DNA of 64,000 nt from Mugil cephalus (lineage: Eukaryota > Chordata > Actinopteri > Mugiliformes > Mugilidae). The stretch covers positions 16,586,357 to 16,650,356 of the forward strand of contig NC_061789.1 of NCBI RefSeq assembly GCF_022458985.1. Direction: 5' to 3'. Shown here in pieces: positions 14,101 through 24,120 of the stretch; the first letter of the stretch is position 1, and each line of letters opens with the position of its first letter. The notes under the pieces are model-generated. The model was not told where the DNA came from, searched no databases, and worked only from the letters and a program-made list of their open reading frames with translations. The translations under genes and the position numbers were made by a program.

Positions 14101-14930
14101 CACGCAAAAGGTTAACCAAACAAAATGAGTTAAAGTGGACAGAGGCAGAGTAAAGATTCGGAAATGTTATGCTGGAGGAGTCTGGCATTAGCTGCTCGAA
14201 GTGCTGCGCTGGTAAAAACGTGGCAACGGACAAATGTTTAACTTTATCTGCTGCATAAATGCCAGGGCGAGAACAAACAGTCCGGCACCAGGGGTTAATG
14301 AGGCGGATTGTTTTGTGCCACATCAGATGCTCGCAGCCCCAGTGTGACGTCTCTTCCTCTCGGTGAGACAAAGGTTGAACAACTTGACATCTTACCAGTC
14401 TGTTGTTCTCAAACACATCCTCCTTTCTGAGTGAGTCATAGTCTCTGGGAAACACAGGCAACAGGGACAAGTCAGGTTTGTTGAAACACAGGGGACCAGG
14501 GAGATGTGAACTATAAAAACTAAAAATAAGTTACATGTTCAAGGCATCATCTTTATTGTACATGACTGACATTCTTGAAAACACATCTATAAACAGCAGG
14601 CACAACTAGTAACGTGTGTTAAAATTAAGACAATTAACATAAACACATATGGATGAATTTAGAGTGACAAACAAAACACAATCTCTCAGAAAACTATGAG
14701 AAATGACTTCAGAATTTCTTTGGAGGCGACTCGTGGCACACTTCTTCCAGCCGAATCTTACATTCCAAAAGTTAAAGAAATACTCACATCAAATCCGGTC
14801 TGTACTTGTGAATGAGCGCGCAGAAAGCCAGTCCGTTCCTAAAGGAGGTGGTCATGTTGGTGACGGCCACGTCTCGGTAGCCATCGCACTGTATTTTACA
14901 CCACTGCTCCAAAGCCTTGATGGCAGCCAT
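4971..14930 (-). CDS. micall2: MICAL-like protein 2 (CH-LIM-bMERB), 17 coding exons, 761 aa
   Basis: Rab effector and scaffold that links endosomal or junctional Rab GTPases (Rab8/Rab13 class) to actin and recycling; cytoplasmic and membrane-associated. Exons, 5' to 3': 14930-14788, 14444-14396, 13259-13118, 12963-12794, 12708-12578, 12505-12008, 11909-11725, 10459-10399, 9981-9806, 8343-8221, 8032-7968, 7787-7664, 5968-5866, 5536-5463, 5378-5264, 5183-5137, 5050-4971. Every phase joins and the total is 2,286 nt. The start is the ATG giving [11 protein letters not shown], a family N terminus. The CH domain spans residues 1-111. The LIM zinc ligands are C186, C189, H207, C210, C213, C216, C236 and H239. 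A Ser/Pro-rich linker follows, then a coiled-coil bMERB domain (about 582-735) and a basic tail ending SKRRVE. It lacks the FAD monooxygenase of true MICALs. MICALL2 is preferred over MICALL1 from the CH sequence and from synteny with ints1. Intron 7 uses a GC donor. Middle-exon boundaries are the least certain; a or b paralogue is not resolved. Confidence 0.95.
6342..6379. repeat. Poly-A run in a micall2 intron
   Basis: Over 35 A in a row; poly-T on the transcribed strand of micall2 intron 12. Confidence 0.95.
8083..8119. repeat. Poly-A run in a micall2 intron
   Basis: About 37 A, within the intron between exons 10 and 11. Confidence 0.95.
8490..8730. repeat. Dispersed teleost-type repeat with internal hairpin
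   Basis: Contains GATTTGAGTGAAATGTTTCA and GGATGGATCGCCATGAAA, resembling a dispersed repeat I know from many fish genomes, then a long near-perfect inverted repeat at 8622-8694 (arms about 35 nt). It lies in a micall2 intron. Family name not assigned. Confidence 0.6.
9549..9696. repeat. Palindromic MITE-like repeat, copy 1
   Basis: Arms of about 48 nt (9549-9596 with about 9617-9664) form a long hairpin around GCAACTGGACTTGTAGAGTT, followed by GACTGAGAACCTTCACAGAC. The same parts recur at 37395-37566. Confidence 0.75.
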
Positions 14931-15180
14931 GGTCCCGGCGCGGAGCGGCTCGGTGCGCAGTGCGCAACAGGCAGAGCGGTGCGCTGCGTCTGGAGGAGTC
15001 GCGTCACGGGAGGTGGAGGGGGGGAGGAAAGGAAGATACAAACAAAATGTCACCGCGTCGGGGGTTTCACCATGAGCTGAGCCGCTGCAGCTGCGTCCTG
15101 TTTCCTTCTTTGTAGCGGACTGAGGCTCCGGGACGAGGTGCTTCTGCTGCTAGTGGTGGTGGTGTGTGTTGCTCCGCTCA
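14931..15180 (-). promoter_or_regulatory. micall2: 5' UTR and promoter region of micall2
   Basis: The sequence just upstream of the micall2 ATG is much richer in G, C and CpG (for example 14935-15010 and 15060-15140) than the AT-rich DNA beyond 15,200. This fits a CpG-type promoter with a short 5' leader. The reading frame stays open for 41 codons upstream of MAAIK without another ATG. The transcription start cannot be placed from sequence alone. Confidence 0.45.
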
Positions 15181-17414
15181 TTAGACTAATTAACAGCGAC
15201 CGCTGATTCGTCATTCATCACAGCTGAATAAAAGTCATGCAGGAAAGTAAGTAGCAGTTCTTAGTCTTGCAAAAGACTTTGCACACACACATATATCAAT
15301 ATATATGTGTCTGTGTAGCTTTATATTCTTAATCCATCCTCACATCCACCTATGATCTCATCTACAGAAGCATCTACAGAAGATCATCCATTCCTGTGTC
15401 AGTAGCCATCTAGATTTTACACGAACCACGTTATTTGAGATCAAATATACATTATGTAAATACATACATATATTTGGATCAGATATATTTTATTTTCGAT
15501 TTTTCGGTGTAATGGCTCACACAATGATTTGCTGTGGTAACTAATTTCAGTTTAGTTTAAAATTAATTTGCATAAAAGCTGTAGTTATAATAACTCATCC
15601 TTTATGTGCTTTGTGACAGTTGTCTTTTGGGAAACGCACTGTAAGATTTCCAAAGTGTAAAAGCCTAAACTTGCTATCTCACACAGCATACACAAAAAAA
15701 TCTGTGACATGCATATTTTATTTATTTATTTAATTTATTTTTTTTTTTGCCTCGGTCTTCTTTGTGTGGGGCCTAATTGGGGACTAATTGAGGCCAACCA
15801 TGCTCATATAAGGACTCTGACCTAATTATCCCCTATCATGGTGTTCCACAAAATCTTATACCTTGATTTTCATTTTTTTTTTTACAGTAACTTTTAAATA
15901 GTGAACCTCATTGCCAACAATTTAACAGTTTGTGAGAACGTTTCCCACAGTCATTCCACCTTAACGGCGAGTGAAATAACTGGAAGTGGCTCCCTGACCC
16001 ATTTTGAAGAGCAAATCAAATTTGACCCACGGACCTCATCAGTGACACGGGGGGCGTAATTAGCGTGAGACCAGAGTTGAAATTGAGTCTTTGAAATGTG
16101 AGCGACCCACGCTGACCTCGTTCATTAAAACGGGTCGCAAATACTGTAAGACATGAATTGTTTATTAGTGGTCACGCGAGGACTGGAGGGGGAGGGGCTA
16201 GACAAAAAGGAAAATAAAGTTTAAAAGTCCAAAACTATTGTGGACACATAAGGAATGTATGACTCCTTTAAAGTGGAGAAAGAATGGAGTCAGTAGATTC
16301 TGAGCCTCAAATTGACCATCAAGTCTTTCCTCTTTGAGGACATGTTCATGCCCAGAAGGTGGCAGTGTCACACTGCACTGTCAGACTGTCTCAACAATCC
16401 CCACCTGTGGTCAAACTCATGAGTAATGCATGCGCTACACTACTATCTACTACTATCTTGTCTATGCAGAAGCATGCATGTTACACCAAGTTTGAGCATG
16501 AATTAAGGCAGCCAACGTCCACATCTGTGCTTTTGATAATAAAATACTAGATGAATTTATCTGGACGGTGTCCCTTCATATGAGCTGGGTTCTGCTCTTG
16601 TTAAAAGCATTTTTTTCCCCCCTCTCCAGTATCCCGTTAGTGAAGTCTTAACAAAGACAACACTGCTAATTCCCTCTCACATCACTGAGATTACTCTGCT
16701 TAAAGTCCTCGTATTCTATTTGTTGATTGGTCTCTTCAGAGCTTCCAGCTGTTTACGGAATCTCTCTGTGTGTTCTCTGATCTGCGGTTTATAAAAAGAA
16801 ACAGACACTCGCCACATAATCTCCGCGCTGCACAGTCCGTCTTCGTGATTTCATTTTTCAGCTATTTCCATTTTTTTTTTTTCCCTGTGAGGACGTGCGT
16901 CTGCATGTCGACATCCTGTCTGTGTGCGGAGGTAACCCAAGGGGTCATGGAGGAGTTTGTCATCGCTGAACCCATTTAGTATTTACTTGTCTGTATCCTG
17001 TTTCGACTGTGCCCTGATACATGGAAAGCACGTCAGTATTTGCCATTTGTCACTGTTCCTGTCGGTCCAGGTCCCGGCATGGAGCGTGGAGCGTTCACCA
17101 TTCAGTCACATCTGACGTGTGCTGAACGCTGTATTCAAAATATAGAGACATGAGCAATGTACGGTGTGAGAAGATTTATGCTAAATCAGAAAAAATAACG
17201 ATGTTCACCACCACGATTGTCATCTGTCATTTAATGTTCTTAGTCCAGAAATATTAGTTGGACGCATCCTGAAAATGAGAACTGACCTTTTAAATTTATT
17301 ACTTAATACAAAATCATACAAAATATATACACATATATATTTAATGAAAACTGAATACTAAAATTCCTCATCCCAAAAGTATGTTCCTGCGTAAAAATAG
17401 CGTTTACGCAGGTT
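15181..17414. other. Intergenic DNA between micall2 and the homeobox gene
   Basis: No exon seen. It contains TA-rich simple sequence near 15285-15490 and a block at about 15765-16160 with repeated AATTGGGGACTAATTGAGG-type homeodomain-like motifs. Confidence 0.5.
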
Positions 17415-17420
17415 TTTATT
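17415..17420 (-). terminator. Candidate polyadenylation signal of the homeobox gene
   Basis: TTTATT on the plus strand gives AATAAA on the minus strand, about 40 nt after the stop codon. A 10-bp perfect hairpin (17386-17395 with 17403-17412, 7-nt loop) lies immediately downstream. A very short 3' UTR would result. Confidence 0.4.
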
Positions 17421-17456
17421 ATTACTTTGTGAGCTAAAAAGGAAGGAGGAAACAGA

Positions 17457-19262
17457 TCAGTCATTGTGCACGACATCAGTTTCCTGCGTTTGTGGCCGCG
17501 TGTCTCCTCCCGTCATGCTTACGGTGCTGTGGATCTCGGCCTCGTGCTCTCTAGCTTTGGCGCGTAGCTTGGCGATGCTGCAGGAGCGAAGCTCCTCTGA
17601 GCTCGGGCCCTCGGGCCTCTCCCACTTTCCCAACCGCGGGGCAGCGCCGAGCTGGGTACGCGGGCTCAGCGCGGCGCTTGGAGCTTTCGTCCACGGGTAA
17701 CTGTCTCCTTCCTGCTGTCTCTCCCAGTGTTCGCCGTCAGAACTCTCCGTCTGTTTAAAACTCTTGTTCGCTCCCCCGGACGGTTCGTCGTCGTCTCTTT
17801 TCACGTAAGGGCCCGTGAGCTGGCCCTGGAGCTTCAGCTGCCGCCTCATCTTGGCGCGGCGGTTTTGAAACCAAACCTTAAGAGAAATTGGGCAAAAATA
17901 CAACTATAAATTCATAATATATAGAGATATATAGATAAAAACTTTACAAGAGATATAAATAATATTAAAAAAATATCCAATGTACAAAATCTTGACAAGA
18001 AGAGTTGTTAAATTAAGCTCTTCACTAGGTGGCTAATATTAGTTGCATCTGAAATAACGCGTGTTGTATCCATGCTGGGAATCCAAAAATATAGCCACAT
18101 GCAAATTGCATTCAAAAGACCATTTGAACGTTCAAAGATACACTTAAAATTGCAGATATGAAGACATTGATTGCAGCTGAAACCTTGAAAGCAGAGACCT
18201 TTTTGAAATTTAGAAAACTGAAAAAAAAATTTTTATCATGGCCAGTATAGACACATAAAATAAAATGATGAATTGATTTTATAAAATAAATTATAACTAT
18301 CTCTGCGATTGTTTCAAAAAACAGTTCCCAAGTTGAGTATTGTGCACAAACTATTTTATATAACTGAAAACCAATTCTTTAAAGTTTATTATTTACAGTT
18401 AGTTTTTTGACAGAAACACCACTTTTTGACAACATAGCACAGAGGAATTCACTCTTGGTGTTATTAAAAAAAACAAAAAAAAAACACTGATATGATATAC
18501 TGACAAGATATTTTACATGTAAAGCTGTGTCGCTCATCACATGCTGGTATTGAAGGAAAAATGGTGGCTGGACTGAAGAGACGTATTTAAAAATGAATAT
18601 CAGCTGAATGAGTGTGCGCTCAGTCACCTGCACTCTGGCCTCGATGAGATCCAGTCTGAGGGCCAGGGCTTCCCTCATGAAGATGTCCGGGTAGTGGGTG
18701 GCCTCGAACGCCTTCTCCAGCTCCTCCAGCTGCCAGCTGCTGTAGTTGGCCCGCGCGCGCCGCTGCTTCACTGGCCTCTGTTCATCTGGAAAGCACAGCG
18801 CAGGCTCCAATTACACAATCGCCAACGGGTGACAGGGAACTAATGGCTCTAGATTGGATAATTAGCGCGGCGATCATTAGGCCCACTTTAACACTGCTTT
18901 GATAATTGATTGTTAGTCACGAGCTGTTAGTCAGTCTTTTGTAAACATTTACAGTGCAATCAGATGGCGCTCGCCTACTGTCTTGCACGGCGCACGGCAA
19001 AAACTGGAAACCGGGGTTTGAACTCACCTGTGCCGTCCGAGAGGGGGCCGATCCCGACCGCCTGTGTGGCCAGGAGCAAAGCCTCCTTGCACGGCTCTGG
19101 CTGCAGGTAATTCCTCAGGGATTCGTAGCTGATAAAGGGCCCCGGGATCAGGATCTGAGGTTGAGAGCCCAGTCTGGTTGGGAACGCGGGGAAAAAGTGA
19201 GCTGCAGGTGAATGGAAAACAGCTGGAAGGAGAGTGGATACCAGTTGCCCTGGGCCGAACAT
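17457..19262 (-). CDS. Divergent Unc-4/Uncx-like paired-class homeobox protein, 3 exons, about 270 aa
   Basis: Sequence-specific DNA-binding transcription factor, nuclear. Exons: 19262-19028, 18785-18628 and 17876-17457, total 813 nt, all phases consistent. The homeodomain covers residues 86-145: R5, L16, F20, W48, F49, Q50, N51 and R53 are present. The intron falls between homeodomain positions 46 and 47 (after RVQ, before VWFQNRR), typical of paired-class genes. The helix stretch [17 protein letters not shown] closely resembles Uncx, but position 56 is Met rather than Trp and the part after the homeodomain is KMRRQLKLQ, unlike Uncx. No paired domain and no obvious OAR motif are seen; the C terminus is acidic, then Ser/Pro/Arg-rich. 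The start at 19262 (MFGPGQLV) is the first ATG of the open frame; the frame is open upstream to about 19490, so an extra 5' exon is possible. It lies between micall2 and ints1, where mammals have no homeobox gene. SHOX- or DRGX-like identity is less likely. Confidence 0.85.
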
Positions 19263-19775
19263 GTCCAAGCTATTAAGGGTCCAGTGTGTAGAGGCAGTCC
19301 ACGGAAAAGGACCAGGCTGGGTTCTAAGGGGAGGATGGCGGAATGGTGAAATGCATCCCAACGGTAGAAAAAGAAACGATAAAAGAGTTCTGACGGACGG
19401 TCCACCGGGTGAATCCACGTCGCTGTCAGAGCTGCTCTGCGACGCTGAGGTGCTCGGCACAGGTGAGGGGTGTTGTCTGAAGAGTAAAGGTAAGCCTCAA
19501 GTGGTGGAGGCGGTCTCAGTTTGGATTCTTCTCCTCCAATCCTCTTCCAGTCACAAGACGTCCAAACATACTCGGCTTACGGGGTAGAGGTGAAAATCCA
19601 CCTCATGATTCATCCCTCAGCCGACTACTAGTATCAGCATTTCCTGCATTTGTCATTTCTTCCCTGCGTACACTGTAGTGTCTTTTGCTCTCTCTTTGCC
19701 TCCGCGGAACAAGTTGCAACATCTTCAACATCTCCCAGTGATCGAGGCCAATGGGAAGCTCTGCAAGTTGCTTAT

Positions 19776-19776
<1 letters not shown>

Positions 19777-19825
<49 letters not shown>
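19777..19825. repeat. CA microsatellite upstream of the homeobox gene
   Basis: About 24 CA units, about 500 bp upstream of the inferred start codon of the homeobox gene. Confidence 0.95.
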
Positions 19826-19828
<3 letters not shown>

Positions 19829-20339
19829 TATCGCTAACTAACGCTGAACTCCTACCTGACCAGTTTAACGGTTGTTAGATATAATACATGCAAATCATTG
19901 CAGAGGAGACATAATCAAATCAGGTGTGAGGGATGGAGGCAAGCACAAAGGCATGATCTAGGATAAACACACAGACCGGCAAACCCACATGTTTAGTTGC
20001 TGCGTTTAATCCCTGCTGGTAGCGTGCTCTCTGCTCAATTGTTGACTTAATTTAGGCTTAATTTAGGTTAACTTAAGTTCAGTTTTATCGATGCCGGACG
20101 AGCGTCACGTCAACCTTTACAGTGATCAACTGAATGAGTAGTAGCAGCTTAAGACAAATCCTTGTTTTACATGAACTACAGAACAATTTATTGAATGTTA
20201 AATCATGTAAATCAGGTGGAGCTTGTCATGTCTTTTATCCTATGTTGTTTTATATACATGTTTTTGTCATGTTTGGGTTTTCAGATTTTGCAGCATTTCA
20301 TCCCGGATGAGTTAATTTCTTGGCATCACAGTTTAGAAC

Positions 20340-20530
20340 ATAGGTCTTCAACAGGGGGTCCGCAACCCCTAGGGGGTGCGCAGGGGTAGCTACTGCAAGG
20401 GGGGTTGCAAAATCTTTGGTTGATTAGACATTTTTCATGTATTTTTTTCATTTTTTCACCCAAAATTTTAATATGTTTAAATACACATGAATGTGAATCC
20501 AACATATTTTAGCGAAGGGATAAATCGAGG
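20340..20530. repeat. hAT-like dispersed repeat fragment
   Basis: Begins GGTCTTCAACAGGGGGTCCG and continues with a GGGGTTGCAAAATC block, resembling hAT-derived non-autonomous repeats common in vertebrates. Right boundary uncertain. Confidence 0.5.
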
Positions 20531-21162
20531 TTATCTTTCAGTCAGCGAGACCTGTCAATCTGTACACATTCTTACATGGATTGCTGTTATATTTCAGACA
20601 CCCATTCATGCTCCCCACCTTTGGAATGAACCATGAATTTAATATGGTGACCGCTGTAAAGACAACGGATCCCCAGTGCTATGCTCTACTGCATCTGTAG
20701 CTACTTTAACTTGAGTGAAATGTTAAGCAATCTCAACACCTTCGCTAGCTTAGCATGCTAACCTGCTTGAAATTGTGTTCACGGGTATTTCCTGTGCGAA
20801 ACATCAACTTAAATATTACTATTATGAGTATTTTAGCAGAGTATTTATTTACCTGGCTAAGAACAGCCCATATACAATGATTGCAAAGATAAAGTGTCTC
20901 TTTTGGATAGTCGTCCTAGATCCTGTGCGAAAGGCAACCCTGCAAGATTAGATTAATAGCACACCGGCACACTTCATTTTAACAATAAAAACACAAGGAT
21001 ATGAGAGAGCAGAGAAAACTAATAAAAGTCCCCCTGAATTTATTACGACTAGCAAATCTTGTGAAATGGTCAGCTCAAACAGACGACCTTTGATTTGTGG
21101 TACACTGGCACTTATTTGCTAACCAGTGTGAGATGAAATCTAGCTCTGTCATATGTTTCTTA

Positions 21163-21500
21163 CACCGATCAGCCACAACATTAAAACCACTGAAGTGTTC
21201 TGCTGGGAAGATTTAGGGCCTGGTATTAGTGTGGATGCCACATGTAGCACCCACCTAGACCAGACCAGGCACCCCCGGCCCATAACAATGACACTCACTG
21301 ATGACATCTTGATGCAGCCTGATACAGACACACAAACAACAAAAATGGTTTAGGAACAACTCAGAAAACATAAAGGTGTTGACCTGGCCTCCAAATTCAC
21401 TAGATCCCACATTGATCAAGTATCTGTGGGATGATTCACACTGGACCCCTTCAGCCCATAGGACCCAAAGGTCATTCTGGACAACCTCAGAAGACCCATG
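21163..21500 (+). mobile_element. Degenerate Tc1-like element, internally deleted
   Basis: Starts with CACCGATCAGCCACAACATT, the inverted-repeat end also seen at 51.67 kb. A translated stretch LTWPPNSLDPTLIKYLWD (from about 21379) is a decayed form of the Tc1 transposase C-terminal motif with PDLNPIE-LW. Stops and frameshifts make it non-functional. Confidence 0.65.
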
Positions 21501-22133
21501 TCCATTCTGCCTGAGTCAGAATCAGTGTATTATAACCACCGCTGTAAAACCCAGTAGTCAACGTGTTAGCAACACGTTACAGGATTTTCTCATCTGTGAT
21601 CAAAGCGTACACATCAACACATTAACATCCAAGACAGGAAGATTATCAACACCTCTTTTCTTTTCTGTGAGCAAGGCAGCTGTAGCTTAGCGCTGATGGA
21701 TCTCTGATGAGATGATCACCAGCGCTGTCTGTGTGAATTAAACACAGGTGTGTCAATTAATCCGGAGTTACATATCACCCAACAGCACGTCTCTCTAACC
21801 CCCCCCCCATCAACTCAGGCGGCGGTGGAAACACTCAGCTGTCACCACCGAGCCGGCAGTCTGAGGCGTCTTTGATCAGCCGCGGAGTTCTGCAGGAGGC
21901 AGCTGGTCAGGGGCTGAGCTGAGTCACAGGATGGTCATCCCTATGCACGCAGGAAGGACTGCAACCGTCACCTGTGTGGCCCTTTCATCTGCACCTGTTC
22001 AAACACTAAAATGATGCCTCGGTGGGGGCAATAACGAGGTCAGGATTAGGGGCTGGGCAATTTGGTATTTCTTTAAAGCTTAAGTTGAAACTGAAAGGTG
22101 ATATTTGGGAAAAAGTTTTGTTTTGAAGACACC

Positions 22134-22173
22134 AAACATTCAACCCTGACCCTAGGGTTAGGGTTGAATGTTT
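22134..22173. repeat. Telomere-like short palindrome
   Basis: Arms 22134-22152 and 22155-22173 match with one mismatch and include TAGGGTTAGGGTTG. Confidence 0.8.
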
Positions 22174-22479
22174 GAATGGTTAGGGTTCTGTAAAACCCAC
22201 AGTTTTCCCGAACATCTCAGCATGTGTCACGTTTAGTTTGAGTGGAATCATATGTCTGTGAGGAAGGGAATAGGACAGACAGACGGTGCAGGGGAAAAGA
22301 AAATAGATTAGAAGTGTCAGGTCTGAGCTGTGACTAAACAAACACAAGTGTGTGTGGTGGGACTGACTGGATAGCTGTCTTCGTTTGTCCCTGGCACACA
22401 GATAGTTTTCTGGGATTTCTGGTCTGTCTGAAAGTAGACACCTTTCCTCACTTTCAAAGTACTGTGTTTGTCTGTGCCC

Positions 22480-22740
22480 GGCTCCTTTAATGCCCATTGA
22501 TCCAGATAATCGGGGACAAAATTGGTGAAAAACCAGTGGGGGAGGTTCTGACAGTGGTTACTCAAAAGACCTGCTTGTGGATAATTGAAGGAGGCATTAG
22601 GACAACAATAGTAATGGCTAATGCCAGGCCGGATTGGTATTTCAGCTCCCTGACTGACAAGCCAGCGCTGGAGATCCGCAGCTACAATCACTGGATCATT
22701 AGCGGTCCTTCAGCTGCGAGGGCAGAATGTGTATTATCGG
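22480..22740. promoter_or_regulatory. CNE-like block upstream of the homeobox gene
   Basis: Balanced-composition, repeat-free DNA with GATAATCGG, GGATAATTGAAGG and ATCATTAGCGG, flanked by AT-rich drift. Open frames here are short and unlike known proteins. Confidence 0.3.
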
Positions 22741-23579
22741 TGGGTTTAGCAAGTCACCGGAGGGATGCTCTTCACGTGTCTTTAGCCTGAAAGGGGCTTG
22801 TTTGAGCTTGTACTCATTCATTGCAAACTTGCAAAAAGAGACACCTGAAATCCCCCTCAAATGAGTGTCTTTGGATCCCACTAAAATTCTTCTGGTGTGA
22901 TACTTAACATGGAAGTTTGACGGCGAACACATGGAGCAAACCGCGCCAGAGCCTGATGGCGCTTTAGCATTTATCAGTCGAAATGGAACCATTCCATAGT
23001 TCTTGTTAAAATGACATTAAAAAGTGCAAGTAGAAGCACAAACTAGTTAGCAAAAAGAATTCACTGATGCAACCTATATGCGGAAAGCCTCATCCTCGAG
23101 AAAAACACATTAGACACAAATTATTACTCAGATCTTTTGTAGACTTCAAAGTAGGTTTTGAGTGAATCTTTAAACTTCTGTGTTTTTGAGGCCATTTGGG
23201 GGAACGGCGGAGATCATAAATCACAATGACCCTGTTCAAGTTGTTAGAAAAAATCCAGCCTTCCTAGACTAAAGTTGTTGGTGGATCTAAGTCCAACTTT
23301 TAGCTCCATTTTTGGTCTCCTCCATCTCCCGAAGAACTTATCTTGCTAAATCTGCTCTGTTCGCCTCTATGGGAAACTCATTTGTCATCTTAATATACTA
23401 ATATTCCATAAATATTAATTAAAGCCACTTTTCACCAGAATTATGAATATACTCTGAAGCAAAGTAAGTTTTAATTTCCACATTAAAATAGATGATTTTT
23501 TTTTAAAAATGTTTACATAGCTATCTTTTCATCTTAAAACTTGGATGAGCGGAAATTTAAATTGAAAATGATGAACGAC

Positions 23580-24120
23580 ATTTACCCACTTATTCTCCTT
23601 GATAGACATGGCTGAAGTGGATTAACTGTCACACTCTGCCCCTCAGTGTGATAACATACCATCTGATATAATGGAGATCATGAACACTGCACATTATTAT
23701 TCTTTCTCATCCACTACAATGGCACTTAAGCTCATAAAACAAGAGTTCTGCCAAATGTCATGCGAAGATGGATGATTATCGCCAGCTCCACTGTCATGGG
23801 AATATATCTATCCGGTGTAATTTGCAAACTGGAACAGCAATGAGCACAGACTCAATATTTAATGAAAGTATAAGTGAAGCTTAAGGGTTGTCACTTATGC
23901 CTCTGCTGTTAATGACGTGTCACATTATCATACTTATCGGATTGGGTCAATCTGAACCGCAATCACTAGCCTCATTTCTTTTTAATTCATTACAAATGTT
24001 GGATCGGTTCAGTTGTCCACCCCTGCGCAAACACATCATGAAATGTATTCTCTGGCTGCTTGAATATGTATTTTAGCGTCAACTGCCTGCACAAGCTTCA
24101 GACTGAAATCTATTAATGCG
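23580..24120. promoter_or_regulatory. CNE-like block upstream of the homeobox gene
   Basis: Repeat-free DNA with TGGATTAACTG (Otx/Pitx-type core), GTTAATGACGTG and CCGGTGTAATTTGC. No exon structure. Possible enhancer; inference only. Confidence 0.3.

Noticed and set aside
13934-14470. 178-codon minus-strand open frame
   Set aside because: Only the first 49 nt of coding (14444-14396) is exon; the rest is intron read through after the GTAAG donor.
17457-19262. Calling the homeobox gene simply uncx
   Set aside because: The homeodomain and flanks differ too much from the very conserved Uncx, and the location (between micall2 and ints1) differs from human UNCX.
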